Source: CAVPDE01 sp963707125 (GTDB taxonomy: Bacteria; Desulfobacterota; DSM-4660; Desulfatiglandales; HGW-15). Taken from it: 64,000 nucleotides of DNA. Numbering within the stretch: the first letter of the stretch is position 1; every line of letters begins with the position of its first letter. The position numbers and the translations under genes are program-made. The DNA lies in the NCBI GenBank assembly GCA_963707125.1, contig CAVPOU010000018.1:62001-126000 (forward strand), given 5' to 3'. Below are positions 33,281-41,934 of the stretch, in pieces. The notes under the pieces were generated by a model. That model had not been told where the DNA came from. It saw nothing but the letters and a program-made list of their open reading frames with translations, and did not search any database.

Positions 33281-34311
33281 CACCGCGCATTCCCCTCTGA
33301 AAGCGATGTCACGACTTCACGGATATCCAGGTTGACCGGGCATTCGGTCACACACCGGCCGCAGCCCACACAGCCCGGCATCGCCTGAGTCTCGGGAAGG
33401 TAGCTGAACTTGTGCATGATCCTCTGCCTGAATCTTTCTTTTACCGTAGGTCTGGGGTTGAAACCGGAAGCCTGCTGGGTGAAAAGCGGGAACTGACAGG
33501 AATCCCAGACCCTGATTCTTTCTCCGGTATTGCCCACGGCCTCATCGCAAAGGTCAAAACAATGGCAGGTGGGACAAAGATAAGTGCAGATTCCGCAACC
33601 CAGACAGGTTTCTGCCAGGTCCTTCCACACCGGATCGTTGAAGAGCCGCTCCAATTGCACTTCCAGGTTTTCCTTCATGGCCACCGGCTGCATGCAAGCC
33701 TCGGATTTGCTTTTGACCTTCTCCGCCAGGGCCAGGGTTTCCACGTCACTCTTCTCAAAAGCCTGGTCTTCAATAAGAGCCGCGCCCTTTTCACTCATTG
33801 CTTCAGCGACGTAACGATCGCCCAAGTCCAAGAGGAGCAGATCCGACCCCTCTGCAGAGCATGGGCCTCCACCCGTGGACAGGCAGAAACAGGAGGGATT
33901 CGGATGGTCACATCCCAGGCTCACCACGACCGTATTGGCTCTCTTGTCGGCATAGTAGGGATCGCGGCAGTCACCGCCGAAGACCTTGTCCAGAAGCACG
34001 AGCCCCCTGGCATCACAGGGACGGATCCCGAATAACACTCGGCCCCGTTCTCTATCCTGAGGAACAACCACCTCCGCCTTACCCTTTTCCGCCCGATACC
34101 GAAAAAGCGTTTCCCTCTGAGGGAAAAGAACGGACTTAGGAGATTCTTTGGCGTTCAGGTACTCCAGTACCACTTGAGAGGGAGAATCAATCTCTCTGAT
34201 CAGGATGACCTCCCCTTTTCTCACAGGGGCGAAAACAATCCGCTCCTGAAGAAGGCGTTCAAGAAAGCTCGCGAGCCGGTCTTTTTTGAGGATCTTGGAG
34301 ATAGAGGACAA
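33280..34311 (-). CDS. floxB: FloxB-like 4Fe-4S protein (AsrA/hydrogenase-beta type)
   Basis: Protein of ~343 residues. Two ferredoxin-type sites lie in the C-terminal half (CLGCGICTYLCPTCHCFDLCD and CVGCGRCVTECPVN), and CDARGLVLLDKVFG is typical of the AsrA/HydB/FloxB family. It should relay electrons between FloxA and the rest of the complex. The frame is open to 34398, but the first ~25 codons are a palindromic repeat (34326-34384). A TTG at 34311 with AGGTGG 6 nt upstream is the likely start; GTG at 34329 is an alternative. The stop overlaps floxA. Confidence 0.8.
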   Translation of the reverse strand: MSSISKILKKDRLASFLERLLQERIVFAPVRKGEVILIREIDSPSQVVLEYLNAKESPKSVLFPQRETLFRYRAEKGKAEVVVPQDRERGRVLFGIRPCDARGLVLLDKVFGGDCRDPYYADKRANTVVVSLGCDHPNPSCFCLSTGGGPCSAEGSDLLLLDLGDRYVAEAMSEKGAALIEDQAFEKSDVETLALAEKVKSKSEACMQPVAMKENLEVQLERLFNDPVWKDLAETCLGCGICTYLCPTCHCFDLCDEAVGNTGERIRVWDSCQFPLFTQQASGFNPRPTVKERFRQRIMHKFSYLPETQAMPGCVGCGRCVTECPVNLDIREVVTSLSEGNAR

Positions 34312-34325
34312 CCTGCACCACCTTG

Positions 34326-34384
34326 TCACCCCCCTCACCCTGCCCTCTCCCCCGAATCCGGGGGAGAGGGTTGGGGTGAGGGGG
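34326..34384. repeat. C/G-rich dispersed palindrome, family R5, between floxC and floxB
   Basis: CACCCCCCTCACCCTGCCC pairs with GGGTTGGGGTGAGGGGG around CTCCCCC...GGGGGAG. Related copies lie at 35376-35427, 40594-40636, 45414-45469 and 53603-53640. The repeat lies between two genes of one operon and is read through in frame upstream of floxB. Confidence 0.75.
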
Positions 34385-34394
34385 TCTTGACACA

Positions 34395-35369
34395 TCATGG
34401 ATTTACAATGAACGATTCAGGGTCATCGGGACGAAAAGTCGCCAGAGGACTGGCCTCGTCGAGACCGAGCCCTGCTTCATAGCCAAAGAGATCCTTCACG
34501 TCTTTCTGAAGTTTCCTGTTCAGTTTTCGGATGTCCACCCCGACCGGGCAGGCCCGCTCACAGGCGCCACAGGACACACATCGGCCGGCAAGATGATAGG
34601 CTCGCATGAGGTGAAAAATCATGGTGTCCGATGCATCGGTTGACTTTCCGATCCATTGAGGCAGAGAAGCGTCCACAAAACATTCCGGGCAGTAGCAGAG
34701 GGGGCAGGCGTTTCTGCAGGCATAGCAGCGCATGCACTTGTCAACCTCCTTGCTCAGGTAAGTCCACCGCTCTTCGGTTGTCAACGCGTCAAACGCTTCA
34801 ATGTCCATAAAAGAGTCTTGATTCTTTTCATCCAACGGTTGTCCTGCTAGCACGTCATGGAGGACCGGATTGGGATGGGTGCAGGTCTTGCAGGAATCAT
34901 GGAGGAATTCGGAACGGCTCAGAGCCTCTTCGAAATCAGAGCCTTTGATAAGGAGGAGGTCCTCTGTTTCCTCCGTTCTCAGGATTCGCCTGGGAGCGAC
35001 GCTAGCCTCGACCCGTGCCCTGTCCATCATCCCCCGGCAGGCTACACCGATGAGGATGACCTCATCTCTTTGCACCTGCTTTTCCTTGATGAGTTCCACC
35101 ACCGCCCGACTGTCACATCCCTTAACCACAATGGCCGCCTTTTCTTTCCTTTTCGGAAGATATGCGGCCAGGCTATTCTCGCAGAATCCATCCCACACAA
35201 GCCGGTCCGCGTCCTCTTCTTTCCTGACAAAGCAGGGCCTGCTCCGGAGAGGCATGCTTCCTCGCTCGAAGCCGATCACCACCTCCACCTGCTTCTCCCG
35301 AAGGAGCCTGCGGGCAACATCCCTAATCTCTTTTGTTATGAGGCTTTCCATCTTTTTCTTCACACGCAT
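34395..35369 (-). CDS. floxC: FloxC-like 4Fe-4S dicluster protein
   Basis: Protein of ~324 residues. The N-terminal half has VVKGCDSRAVVELIKE, similar to FrhB/FdhB-type proteins. The C-terminal half has two ferredoxin sites (CMRCYACRNACPLCYCPEC and CVSCGACERACPVG). It fits FloxC of Hdr-Flox complexes. The frame is open to 35450, but those codons are the R5 repeat; ATG at 35369 follows GAGGGGG, and ATG at 35351 is another option. Between floxD and floxB, transcribed in the order D-C-B-A. It should act in the NADH-to-HdrA electron path. Confidence 0.8.
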   Translation of the reverse strand: MRVKKKMESLITKEIRDVARRLLREKQVEVVIGFERGSMPLRSRPCFVRKEEDADRLVWDGFCENSLAAYLPKRKEKAAIVVKGCDSRAVVELIKEKQVQRDEVILIGVACRGMMDRARVEASVAPRRILRTEETEDLLLIKGSDFEEALSRSEFLHDSCKTCTHPNPVLHDVLAGQPLDEKNQDSFMDIEAFDALTTEERWTYLSKEVDKCMRCYACRNACPLCYCPECFVDASLPQWIGKSTDASDTMIFHLMRAYHLAGRCVSCGACERACPVGVDIRKLNRKLQKDVKDLFGYEAGLGLDEASPLATFRPDDPESFIVNP

Positions 35370-35375
35370 ACACCC

Positions 35376-35427
35376 CCTCACCCTACCCCTCTCCCCCACT
35401 CTTGGGGGAGAGGGCGGGGTGAGGGGG
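35376..35427. repeat. R5 palindrome overlapping the floxD 3' end
   Basis: CCCTCACCCTACCCCTCTCC pairs with GGGGGAGAGGGCGGGGTGAGG. It covers the last ~15 codons of the floxD frame, so FloxD ends in a repeat-encoded tail (HPALSPKSGGEG), and it abuts the start of floxC. Confidence 0.75.
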
Positions 35428-35883
35428 GATAGCTGCTGCATGAACCACACCTTGAGGCGGAGTTTTCACCAATCTCTTTGCCGGGCCAAGGGCCCTGACG
35501 TTGCTTGTCACTTTTTCAATCAGCTTTGCAAAACGCATGCCTTCGGAGGCCGACACCCAGCTGAACTGGACCCGGCCTTCCTCCACGCCTACAAATTCGA
35601 GAAAGTTTTTCAGGAGAGCGAACTTTCTTCTCGCACTGTAATTGCCTGTCAGGTAGTGGCACTCTCCGGGGTGGCATCCGCTCACCAACACGCCGTCAAC
35701 CCCTTTCTGAAGGCTGGAGAGGATAAAGAAAGGGTTGACCCTTCCGGAGCAAGGCACACGGATGATGCGCACGTTGGGCGGATACTGGATCCTGCTGGTG
35801 CCTGCAAGATCCGCCCCTGCATAGCTGCACCAGTTACAGAGAAAAGCCACGATTTTGGGTTCCCACTTACTAGATTCCATCAT
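35383..35883 (-). CDS. floxD: FloxD/MvhD-like iron-sulfur subunit
   Basis: Protein of 166 residues of the MvhD family (hydrogenase iron-sulfur subunit), which docks on HdrA and passes electrons to its bifurcating flavin. Cys motifs are FLCNWCSYAGADLAG, VPCSGRV and SGCHPGECHY. No in-frame UGA is seen, so this is the Cys rather than the selenocysteine form found in some BamF proteins. The usual length is ~140; the extra C-terminal residues come from the R5 repeat. It is next to hdrA (start of hdrA region at 36149) on the same strand, with a 265-nt repeat-like gap between. Confidence 0.88.
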   Translation of the reverse strand: MMESSKWEPKIVAFLCNWCSYAGADLAGTSRIQYPPNVRIIRVPCSGRVNPFFILSSLQKGVDGVLVSGCHPGECHYLTGNYSARRKFALLKNFLEFVGVEEGRVQFSWVSASEGMRFAKLIEKVTSNVRALGPAKRLVKTPPQGVVHAAAIPPHPALSPKSGGEG

Positions 35884-36148
35884 CTCTCTTTATCCAATGC
35901 CTGTCTCTGGGCTGGACCAAATTCGAATTCCGAAATCCGAAACTCGAAACAAATTCAAAATTCAAATGCTCCAATGTTCCAAACAAAAGCCTGCCAGCCT
36001 ACCGTTTTGGTCATTTGAAGTTTGGTCATTGGAGATTGCCCTTCGACGCGGCTCAGGGTGGTGAGCCTGTCGAACCATCTCGGATTTCGTGCTTCGGATT
36101 TCTGATTTCAAATTTCTTCTCTTCCCGCCTACTCCTTATTACTACTGC
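35884..36148. repeat. Intergenic repeat fragment between hdrA and floxD
   Basis: No gene. AATTCGAATTCCGAAATCCG, CGAAACTCGAAACAAATTC and GATTTCGTGCTTCGGATTTC are short direct and inverted repeats of a type also seen in the R4 family. Confidence 0.5.
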
Positions 36149-39100
36149 TTACTGTCCTAACAGGGCTTGAATCACGGACCATGTCTGCATGTCGCTCACG
36201 CCGCCCAGGTCCAGTGCACCGCTCCGGCAGGAAGAGACGCAGACGCCGCATCCTTTGCACAGGGCCTGGTTGACCACTGCAATCCCCTCTTCTCCGAGGG
36301 CGATCGCCTGATAGGGGCAGACCTGCTGGCAGAGCCCGCACCCGCTGCACCTTCGCGCCATCACGCTACAAACCGGGCCGCCTGCTTTCAATTCCGCTTG
36401 AGCGAGGATGGTGAGTGCCCGAGAGGCTGCGGCCTGAGCCTGGGCGATGCTTTCGTCCATGAACTTGGGACTGTGGGCCGTTCCGCACATGAAGATTCCC
36501 TCTGTAGCAAAGTCCACAGGGCGAAGCTTCATGTGAGCTTCCATGAAAAAGCCGTCCTCGTTCAGGGGCACCTTAAGGAGCCGGGACAAGGGCCTGTTCT
36601 CAGCCGCAGGGACTGCTGCGACTGCCAGAGCCACCCTATCGGCATCAATCACGAGACGGCCGCCCAGGGTCGGCTCCGTCACGGTGACCCTCAGGACAGA
36701 ACGACCTTCTTCCTGAACCACGGTCATGTCCGGCTTGTCCTCCTTCTCATAGCGAATGAAGACGACTCCTTTTTCCGCTGCCTGCCGGTAGTAGTCTTCC
36801 CGGAAAGCATAGGTCCTCATATCTCTATAAAGGACATAGATGTCCATGGTGGGGTTCCGTTCTTTCAGTCTGAGGGCATTCTTGACGGCCTGGCTGCAGC
36901 ATATGCGGCTGCAGTAAGGTCTTTCCTCGTCTCGTGACCCGACACACTGGATCATCACTAGGGTGTTGCACTGATTCAAACGTTCACTGCCCGCCTGGAT
37001 TTCCTCTTCCAGCTCCAGCTGGGTGCCGACACGAGGATCCTCGCCGTACAGGTAAATGGCAGGCTTGAATTCCTCGGCTCCGGTGGCCACAAGGGTGACG
37101 CCATGATGGATTTCTCTGACCACTCCCCGTTCGCCCAACGCGATTCGCGACGTGAAGTTCCCCACATAGCCTGAAAAATCGACAAGGCGCGCCTCCGTGT
37201 GCACCTGGATGTGGAGAGTCTTGTAAACTTTCAGGATGAGATCCCGGAGATAGGCCTGGATATCGCTTCTCTCCAGGGTGTGGGGAATCCTTCGGGCCAT
37301 GCCGCCCAGTTCTTTTCCCTTTTCAACGAGATGAACCGGGATGCCTTGATCAGCCAGGCTCAGGGCAGCCACCATGCCGGATACGCCGCCTCCGATCACC
37401 AGGGCTGAGCGGTTGACCTCGTAGGAAACCTGATAGAGAGGCTCCAGGAGTACTGCCCTGGCAACGGCCATTCGAATCAGGTCTTTCGCCTTGTCCGATG
37501 CGCTCCTTTTGTCCATCATGTGGACGAGGGAACACTGCTCACGAATGTTGGCAAATTCGAACAGATAGGGATTGAGCCCCGCTTCGCGAAGGGCATCCTG
37601 AAAAACGGGTTCGTGGGTCCTGGGCGTGCAGGCTGCGACCACCACGCGATTGAGCCCTTTCTCCCTGATCACATTGGCCATGTGCGTCACGGAGTCGATA
37701 GAACAGCTGAAGGTGCTCTCCTCCGCGTGCACCACGCCCATGAGTCCCCGCGAATAGTCGACAACCTTCTTCACGTCCACCGTCTTGACGATGTTGGTGC
37801 CGCAGTCGCACGCAAAGACGCCCACCCTGGGAGGTTCTCCCCGCACGTCCCGCTCAACAGGGTATTCTTTTTTCTCCACCAGAGTTCCGCGGCGGTCGTT
37901 CAAAAGCTGTGAAGCAAGGGATGCAGCCCCGCTGGCCATGGTCACGGAGTCGGGAATGTCCATGGGCGCGTGAAAGACGCCGCAGTGATAGATCCCTGGA
38001 CGGGATGTCTCTATGGGTGAAAAGGGGGACCCTTCGCAAAACCCGTACTCATTGACGGTGATGCCCACTTTTTCCGCAAGATCCCTGTTCGTTTCAGGAG
38101 AAAGGAGTCCCACGGAGAGCACGACAAGATCAAAGTCCTCATCCTTGAGGCCGGTGCCGTTCAACCGGTATCTGAGCCTGACCGCGCCGTTGTCTTTGTC
38201 TTCTCCCAGGACGGAAACTTTGCTCCAGGTAAAGCGGACGCCAGGCGTGTTTCTGGCCCTTTCATAGTATCGTTCGAAACCCTTGCCATAAGCGCGGATG
38301 TCATTGTGAAAAACATGCGCTTCCAACTCCTGGTCATGTTCCTTGCTCAGGAGCACGTGCTTGATCGCATACATACAGCAGACGGACGAGCAGTTGGGAT
38401 TGCCGGCTGTCTTGTCCCGGGAACCGACACACTGAATCCATGCGATCTTCTTGGGATGACGACCGTCCGAGGGCCGGCGAAGTTCTCCGCGGTTCGGCCC
38501 TGACGCGCTCAGCATTCGCTCGAATTCGAGACTTGTGACCACGTTTCGAAATCTTCCGTAACCGTACTGGCTCTGAACCTTCGGAGAAAAAGTCTCGTAG
38601 CCAGGAGCCAGGATGAGGCTCCCCACCCTGATCTCATGCACCCTTTCCCTCTGGTGGAAGTCAATGGCCTTGTTCTTACAGGTGGGCACGCAGATCTGGC
38701 AGATGCGTCGCTTGAGGAAAAGACAGTGATCCGGATCAACGAAGGAGACGGCCGGCACGGCCTGGGGAAAAGACAGGTGGATGCATTTCAGGGTCGCCAG
38801 GTTTTCGTTGTAGGCGTCAAGGATGTGAACAGGGCAGTACTCCGCACAGGTTCCACACCCCGTGCACTTTTCAGTGTCCACATAGCGGGGTCGCTGGATC
38901 AGGGTGACCCGGAAGTCCCCTGCTTCGCCCTCGACCCGTTCGACCTCCGCGTCTGTGAGGATTTCAATGTTGGGATCTGTGGCGCATTCGATGAACTTGG
39001 GAGAGAGGATGCACATGGAACAGTCATTGGTGGGAAAGGTCTTGTCCAGCTGGGCCATCTTGCCTCCAATGGCAGGCCCCTTATCCACCAGGTAGACCTT

Positions 39101-39196
39101 GAAACCGGTTTTGGCGGAATCCAGTGCGGCCTGGATGCCGCTGACCCCGGCTCCGACCACCATGATTGTTCCTACGCGATCAATGCCAGTCTTCAT
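36149..39196 (-). CDS. hdrA: Double-length HdrA, flavin-based electron-bifurcating subunit
   Basis: Protein of 1015 residues made of two HdrA-like units. Unit 1: FAD motif IMVVGAGVSGIQAALDSAK, NDCSMCILSPKF, a ferredoxin site (CTGCGTCAEYCP) and IQCVGSRD. A middle segment has FACDCGTNI and AACTPRTHEP. Unit 2: a second FAD motif (ALVIGGGVSGMVAALSLADQ), a second IQCVGSRD, and two ferredoxins at the end (CSGCGLCQQVCP, CKGCGVCVSSCR). HdrA splits electron pairs into high- and low-potential paths at its FAD. Large HdrAs of this kind occur in sulfate reducers and as BamE. Neighbouring FloxD and HdrD-like genes complete the complex. Confidence 0.9.
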   Translation of the reverse strand: MKTGIDRVGTIMVVGAGVSGIQAALDSAKTGFKVYLVDKGPAIGGKMAQLDKTFPTNDCSMCILSPKFIECATDPNIEILTDAEVERVEGEAGDFRVTLIQRPRYVDTEKCTGCGTCAEYCPVHILDAYNENLATLKCIHLSFPQAVPAVSFVDPDHCLFLKRRICQICVPTCKNKAIDFHQRERVHEIRVGSLILAPGYETFSPKVQSQYGYGRFRNVVTSLEFERMLSASGPNRGELRRPSDGRHPKKIAWIQCVGSRDKTAGNPNCSSVCCMYAIKHVLLSKEHDQELEAHVFHNDIRAYGKGFERYYERARNTPGVRFTWSKVSVLGEDKDNGAVRLRYRLNGTGLKDEDFDLVVLSVGLLSPETNRDLAEKVGITVNEYGFCEGSPFSPIETSRPGIYHCGVFHAPMDIPDSVTMASGAASLASQLLNDRRGTLVEKKEYPVERDVRGEPPRVGVFACDCGTNIVKTVDVKKVVDYSRGLMGVVHAEESTFSCSIDSVTHMANVIREKGLNRVVVAACTPRTHEPVFQDALREAGLNPYLFEFANIREQCSLVHMMDKRSASDKAKDLIRMAVARAVLLEPLYQVSYEVNRSALVIGGGVSGMVAALSLADQGIPVHLVEKGKELGGMARRIPHTLERSDIQAYLRDLILKVYKTLHIQVHTEARLVDFSGYVGNFTSRIALGERGVVREIHHGVTLVATGAEEFKPAIYLYGEDPRVGTQLELEEEIQAGSERLNQCNTLVMIQCVGSRDEERPYCSRICCSQAVKNALRLKERNPTMDIYVLYRDMRTYAFREDYYRQAAEKGVVFIRYEKEDKPDMTVVQEEGRSVLRVTVTEPTLGGRLVIDADRVALAVAAVPAAENRPLSRLLKVPLNEDGFFMEAHMKLRPVDFATEGIFMCGTAHSPKFMDESIAQAQAAASRALTILAQAELKAGGPVCSVMARRCSGCGLCQQVCPYQAIALGEEGIAVVNQALCKGCGVCVSSCRSGALDLGGVSDMQTWSVIQALLGQ

Positions 39197-39204
39197 GGGT
39201 TATG

Positions 39205-39425
39205 CACCATCCGTCATGAATCGTCACCGCGAAAGACGCAAAGAGCGCGGAGAGCAGATATTTCAGGAGAATAGGGAGATACCGATTCTGCAGAAGCACT
39301 CGCGGCCTTCGTCCGGAAAGCACTTCTCTGAGGCAGATATCGTTTTGTCTGTCCCGGCTCGAGCCGGGACAGACAAAACAGTATTTCTCTGCGTCCTTTG
39401 CGTCTCTGCGGTGCATCTCCTATTC
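39205..39425. repeat. Inverted-repeat element, family R6 (CACCGCGAAAGACGCAAAG type), copy 1
   Basis: A ~200-bp stretch bounded by CACCGCGAAAGACGCAAAGA and its partner TCCTTTGCGTCTCTGCGGTG. Inside is a perfect GTCCCGGCTC/GAGCCGGGAC palindrome at 39352-39371. A related element is at 59033-59232. No gene; it lies between hdrA and the HdrD-like gene, touching the latter's stop. Confidence 0.7.
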
Positions 39426-40580
39426 ATCGCCCATGGCCTCCAGGACGATCTCCGAAATATCCTTCACCTCCAGCACATTCCCCTTGTCCGACGTGACCAC
39501 ACTGTCCTTGAAGTTCAACAAGCAGTAGGGACATGCGGTGACCAGAATATCAGCCCCCATCTCAACCGCCTGTTCCACCAGGATATCGGAGAAGCGCTGT
39601 CCTTTCACCGTCTCCATCCATATCCTTCCTCCCCCGCCGCCGCAGCAGAGACTGTTTTCCCGGCACTCCACTTCATCCATCAGGGTGACACCCGGGACGC
39701 TACCCAGCACCCTTCGAGGTTCCTCGTAAATGCCGTTGTGCCGTCCCAGGTAGCAGGGATCATGGTAGACGATCCTTTTGTGCAGACTCTTGTTCAAGGG
39801 AAGCTTCCCTTTTTCCACGAGGTCCGCCAGATATTGCGTCAGGTGAATGACTTTGGTCTCGCCATCCAGTCCGGGATATTCTTGTTTGAAGGTGGTCAAG
39901 CAGTGGGGCGAGGTCACGATGATCTCTTTGATCTCCTTCTCTTTGAACGCGGCAAGGTTGCTCTTCCTCAGGGATTCGAAGAGGCTCTCGTGGCCTGCTT
40001 TTCGGACACTCTCGCCACAACAGCTTTCCTTCTCTCCGAGGATGCCGAAGGATGCGCCGGTCGATCGAAGCAACGTCGCTGTTGCCCGGGCCACACTCCC
40101 GAGCTTCGGGTCATAGGCGGGAACACAGCACGGGAAATAGAGCACCTCATGCTGGTCCGAGGAATAGGGCTGAATCCCCAGGTTCTCCGCCCAGACTGCT
40201 CGTTTGCTGCGCTCACTCCCCCAAGGGTTCCCCTCGCTGCTGAGGCTCCCCATGGCACTGCGTAGGCTTGCAGGAGCCCTCTCGTACTGGAACTCGAGCA
40301 TGATCTTCCGGGCCGCGCGTATGATGTCTGTGATCGCAACACCCCGCGGGCATCGGCTGACGCACATGTTGCATGTGGAGCAAAGCCACCAGTCCTCCTC
40401 CTCAAGATCCACAAGTCCGTACCTGGACTGGCAGATCATTTTGTGGGGCATGAAGGTCCTCACCGTGTTCCAAGGGCAGCTGGCCGAACAGAGGCTGCAC
40501 TGCCAGCAGAGCTTGAAGGCGTCTCCTCCCGCCTCCCTGATGAGATCAATCCCTTCCTTGAATGGTGCCAGGTATTCCAA
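39420..40580 (-). CDS. HdrD/BamD-like Fe-S oxidoreductase
   Basis: Protein of 386 residues. An N-terminal two-cluster ferredoxin (CWQCSLCSASCPW, CSTCNMCVSRCP) is followed by two CCG domains (FPCCVPAYD, EKESCCGESVR; SLCCGGGGGRIW, TACPYCLLNF). Such HdrB/HdrD-type proteins bind a non-cubane cluster and pass electrons to or from disulfides or other acceptors; BamD is a relative. Here it is upstream of hdrA and should be the high-potential branch of the bifurcating complex. The start appears to be TTG at 40580, just beyond an R5 repeat; a slightly later start is possible. Confidence 0.85.
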   Translation of the reverse strand: MEYLAPFKEGIDLIREAGGDAFKLCWQCSLCSASCPWNTVRTFMPHKMICQSRYGLVDLEEEDWWLCSTCNMCVSRCPRGVAITDIIRAARKIMLEFQYERAPASLRSAMGSLSSEGNPWGSERSKRAVWAENLGIQPYSSDQHEVLYFPCCVPAYDPKLGSVARATATLLRSTGASFGILGEKESCCGESVRKAGHESLFESLRKSNLAAFKEKEIKEIIVTSPHCLTTFKQEYPGLDGETKVIHLTQYLADLVEKGKLPLNKSLHKRIVYHDPCYLGRHNGIYEEPRRVLGSVPGVTLMDEVECRENSLCCGGGGGRIWMETVKGQRFSDILVEQAVEMGADILVTACPYCLLNFKDSVVTSDKGNVLEVKDISEIVLEAMGDE

Positions 40581-40593
40581 TTGGGAAACCGCG

Positions 40594-40636
40594 CCCCCTC
40601 ACCCCTTCCCTCTCCCCCGACCAGGGGAGAGGGAGA
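40594..40636. repeat. R5 palindrome upstream of the HdrD-like gene
   Basis: CCCCTCACCCCTTCCCTCTC with CCAGGGGAGAGGGAG. Same family as 34326-34384 and 35376-35427. Confidence 0.65.
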
Positions 40637-40705
40637 ATCGTATTTGAATTATACCGTGCGCCTTGTACCGTGCGCCCGTTACTGGTGCTTAAGAAGACCC
40701 TGTTC

Positions 40706-40853
40706 GCAGGTTGCTCAATAACGCCCAGATACAAGGCGCCCGAAATCCCTGCCCGCGGCAGGCAGGCCGAGGAGTGAGTCCCGCAGAATGCTGCGGGACG
40801 CAATGACGAGGGATGAGGGCAACGCCGTAGATGGGCGTTTTTCAGCAACTTGC
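40706..40853. repeat. Dispersed repeat, family R2 (GCAGGTTGCTCAA type), copy 1
   Basis: A 148-bp element with terminal inverted repeats: GCAGGTTGCT at the left and AGCAACTTGC at the right, and conserved inner parts AGATACAAGGCG, CCTGCCCGCGGCAGGCAGG and CAATGACGAGGGATGAGGGC. Full copy at 59938-60082, truncated copy at 55524-55597. Its right edge touches the SDR stop codon. Confidence 0.8.
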
Positions 40854-41617
40854 TAATGCATCACTCTTCCGCCGTCTACCAGCACCGTCTGGCCTGTGAT
40901 GAAATCGCTCTCCGGAGATGCCAGGAACAAGGCTGCACCTGTGAGATCTTCCGGCTTGACCACACGGCCAAGCGGCGTCTTGGAAGTGTCGTATTTTGTC
41001 ACATCTGCGATGCCCCTGCTCGCTTCCGTATCGGTGAACCCCGGAGCCACGCAGTTGATGCATATCCGATGGGGTCCGAGTTCTATGGCCAGGGCCCTTG
41101 TCAGTCCGATGATCCCGCCCTTGGAAGCCACATAGTGCGCAAAACCATGACTCCCGGTGAAAAAGACCTCGGAGGCAATATTGATGATCTTGCCGTACCC
41201 CTGATCCCTCATAAAGGGGAACACGGCCCTCGTGCACAGGAATGCCCCTTTCACATTGACTTTCATCACGAGGTCCCACTCGTCCGGATCGATTTCGTAG
41301 AAGGGTCTCCGCTTGAGCCCGTCATAAATCGCCGCGTTGTTGATCAGGATGTCCACCTTTCCGAAGGCTTTCACCGTGGCCTCGGCCATGGCCCGGGTGG
41401 CTCCCTCGTCCGTCACATCCCCCTGAAAAGAGACCGCCTCCCCCCCCAGGGTTTTGATCTGCTTCACCGTTTCGCTGAGATCCTCCCGGTCCTTGGGCCG
41501 AAGCGCGATATTCATGGCCATGACCTTTGCACCTTCCTCAGCCAGCCTCATGGCAAAGGACCTTCCCAGCCCCCTTGCAGCGCCGGTCACAATGGCGACT
41601 CTGTCTTTAAGACGCAT
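40853..41617 (-). CDS. Short-chain dehydrogenase/reductase (SDR), 3-oxoacyl/alcohol type
   Basis: Classical SDR of 254 residues. The cofactor site is IVTGAARGLGRSFAM, NNAA follows (LINNAAIYDG), and the catalytic Ser and Tyr-x3-Lys are in NIASEVFF and YVASKGG. C-terminal DFITGQTVLVDGG is standard. It oxidises or reduces an alcohol or ketone, cofactor preference not readable. GAGGAGG lies 5 nt before the ATG. It is the first gene of the long minus-strand redox block and diverges from the LysR gene at 41959, a typical regulator-target layout. Confidence 0.88.
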   Translation of the reverse strand: MRLKDRVAIVTGAARGLGRSFAMRLAEEGAKVMAMNIALRPKDREDLSETVKQIKTLGGEAVSFQGDVTDEGATRAMAEATVKAFGKVDILINNAAIYDGLKRRPFYEIDPDEWDLVMKVNVKGAFLCTRAVFPFMRDQGYGKIINIASEVFFTGSHGFAHYVASKGGIIGLTRALAIELGPHRICINCVAPGFTDTEASRGIADVTKYDTSKTPLGRVVKPEDLTGAALFLASPESDFITGQTVLVDGGRVMH

Positions 41618-41679
41618 AAGAACCTCCTCTCACCTCTTGCAGCCCGCACCCGCAGATTGCTGTTTTTGGCTTTTTTGCT

Positions 41680-41772
41680 GTCATTCCCGCGAAGCTTGTC
41701 CCCGCGCAGGCGGGGAGCGGGAATCCATTATCTTAAAGGTTTTCTGGACTCCCGCCTCCGCGGGAGTGACGG
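41680..41772. repeat. Dispersed palindromic repeat, family R1, copy 4 (with insertion)
   Basis: From GTCATTCCCGCG to GCGGGAGTGACGG. It is 93 bp rather than 70 because of an extra GC-rich palindromic block (TCCCCGCGCAGGCGGGGAG) in the left arm. Confidence 0.78.
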
Positions 41773-41901
41773 AGTGATTGGGTTTTCACCGACCTGCCTG
41801 TCTTCCCAGAAACAGCTCGAATTGAAGGTTTCAGCGATGATCCTTTAGCGCTCGTTTATTTAAAACTTTTGATAGCTTGAGCGCATTACCTCCCAAATCT
41901 A

Positions 41902-41930
41902 TTGACTTGTCAAAACAATAAGTTTTATAT
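41902..41930 (+). promoter_or_regulatory. Sigma-70-like promoter of the LysR gene
   Basis: TTGACT (41902-41907), 17-nt spacer, TTATAT (41925-41930). The ATG follows at 41959. The LysR-type box at 41935-41949 lies right at the expected transcription start, as in autorepression. Confidence 0.7.
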
Positions 41931-41934
41931 ATCT

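Noticed and set aside
35383..35883. Selenocysteine form of the MvhD-like protein, as in some BamF proteins
   Set aside because: The Cys codons at the cluster motifs are ordinary and no in-frame UGA is present.
34870..36018. Plus-strand frame of 382 codons across floxC, floxD and an intergenic repeat
   Set aside because: It crosses two real genes and a repeat and is Ser/Arg-rich without any motif.
3266..41772. CRISPR array suggested by recurring palindromic units
   Set aside because: The units are single, widely spaced and differ in sequence; there is no regular repeat-spacer pattern and no cas gene.
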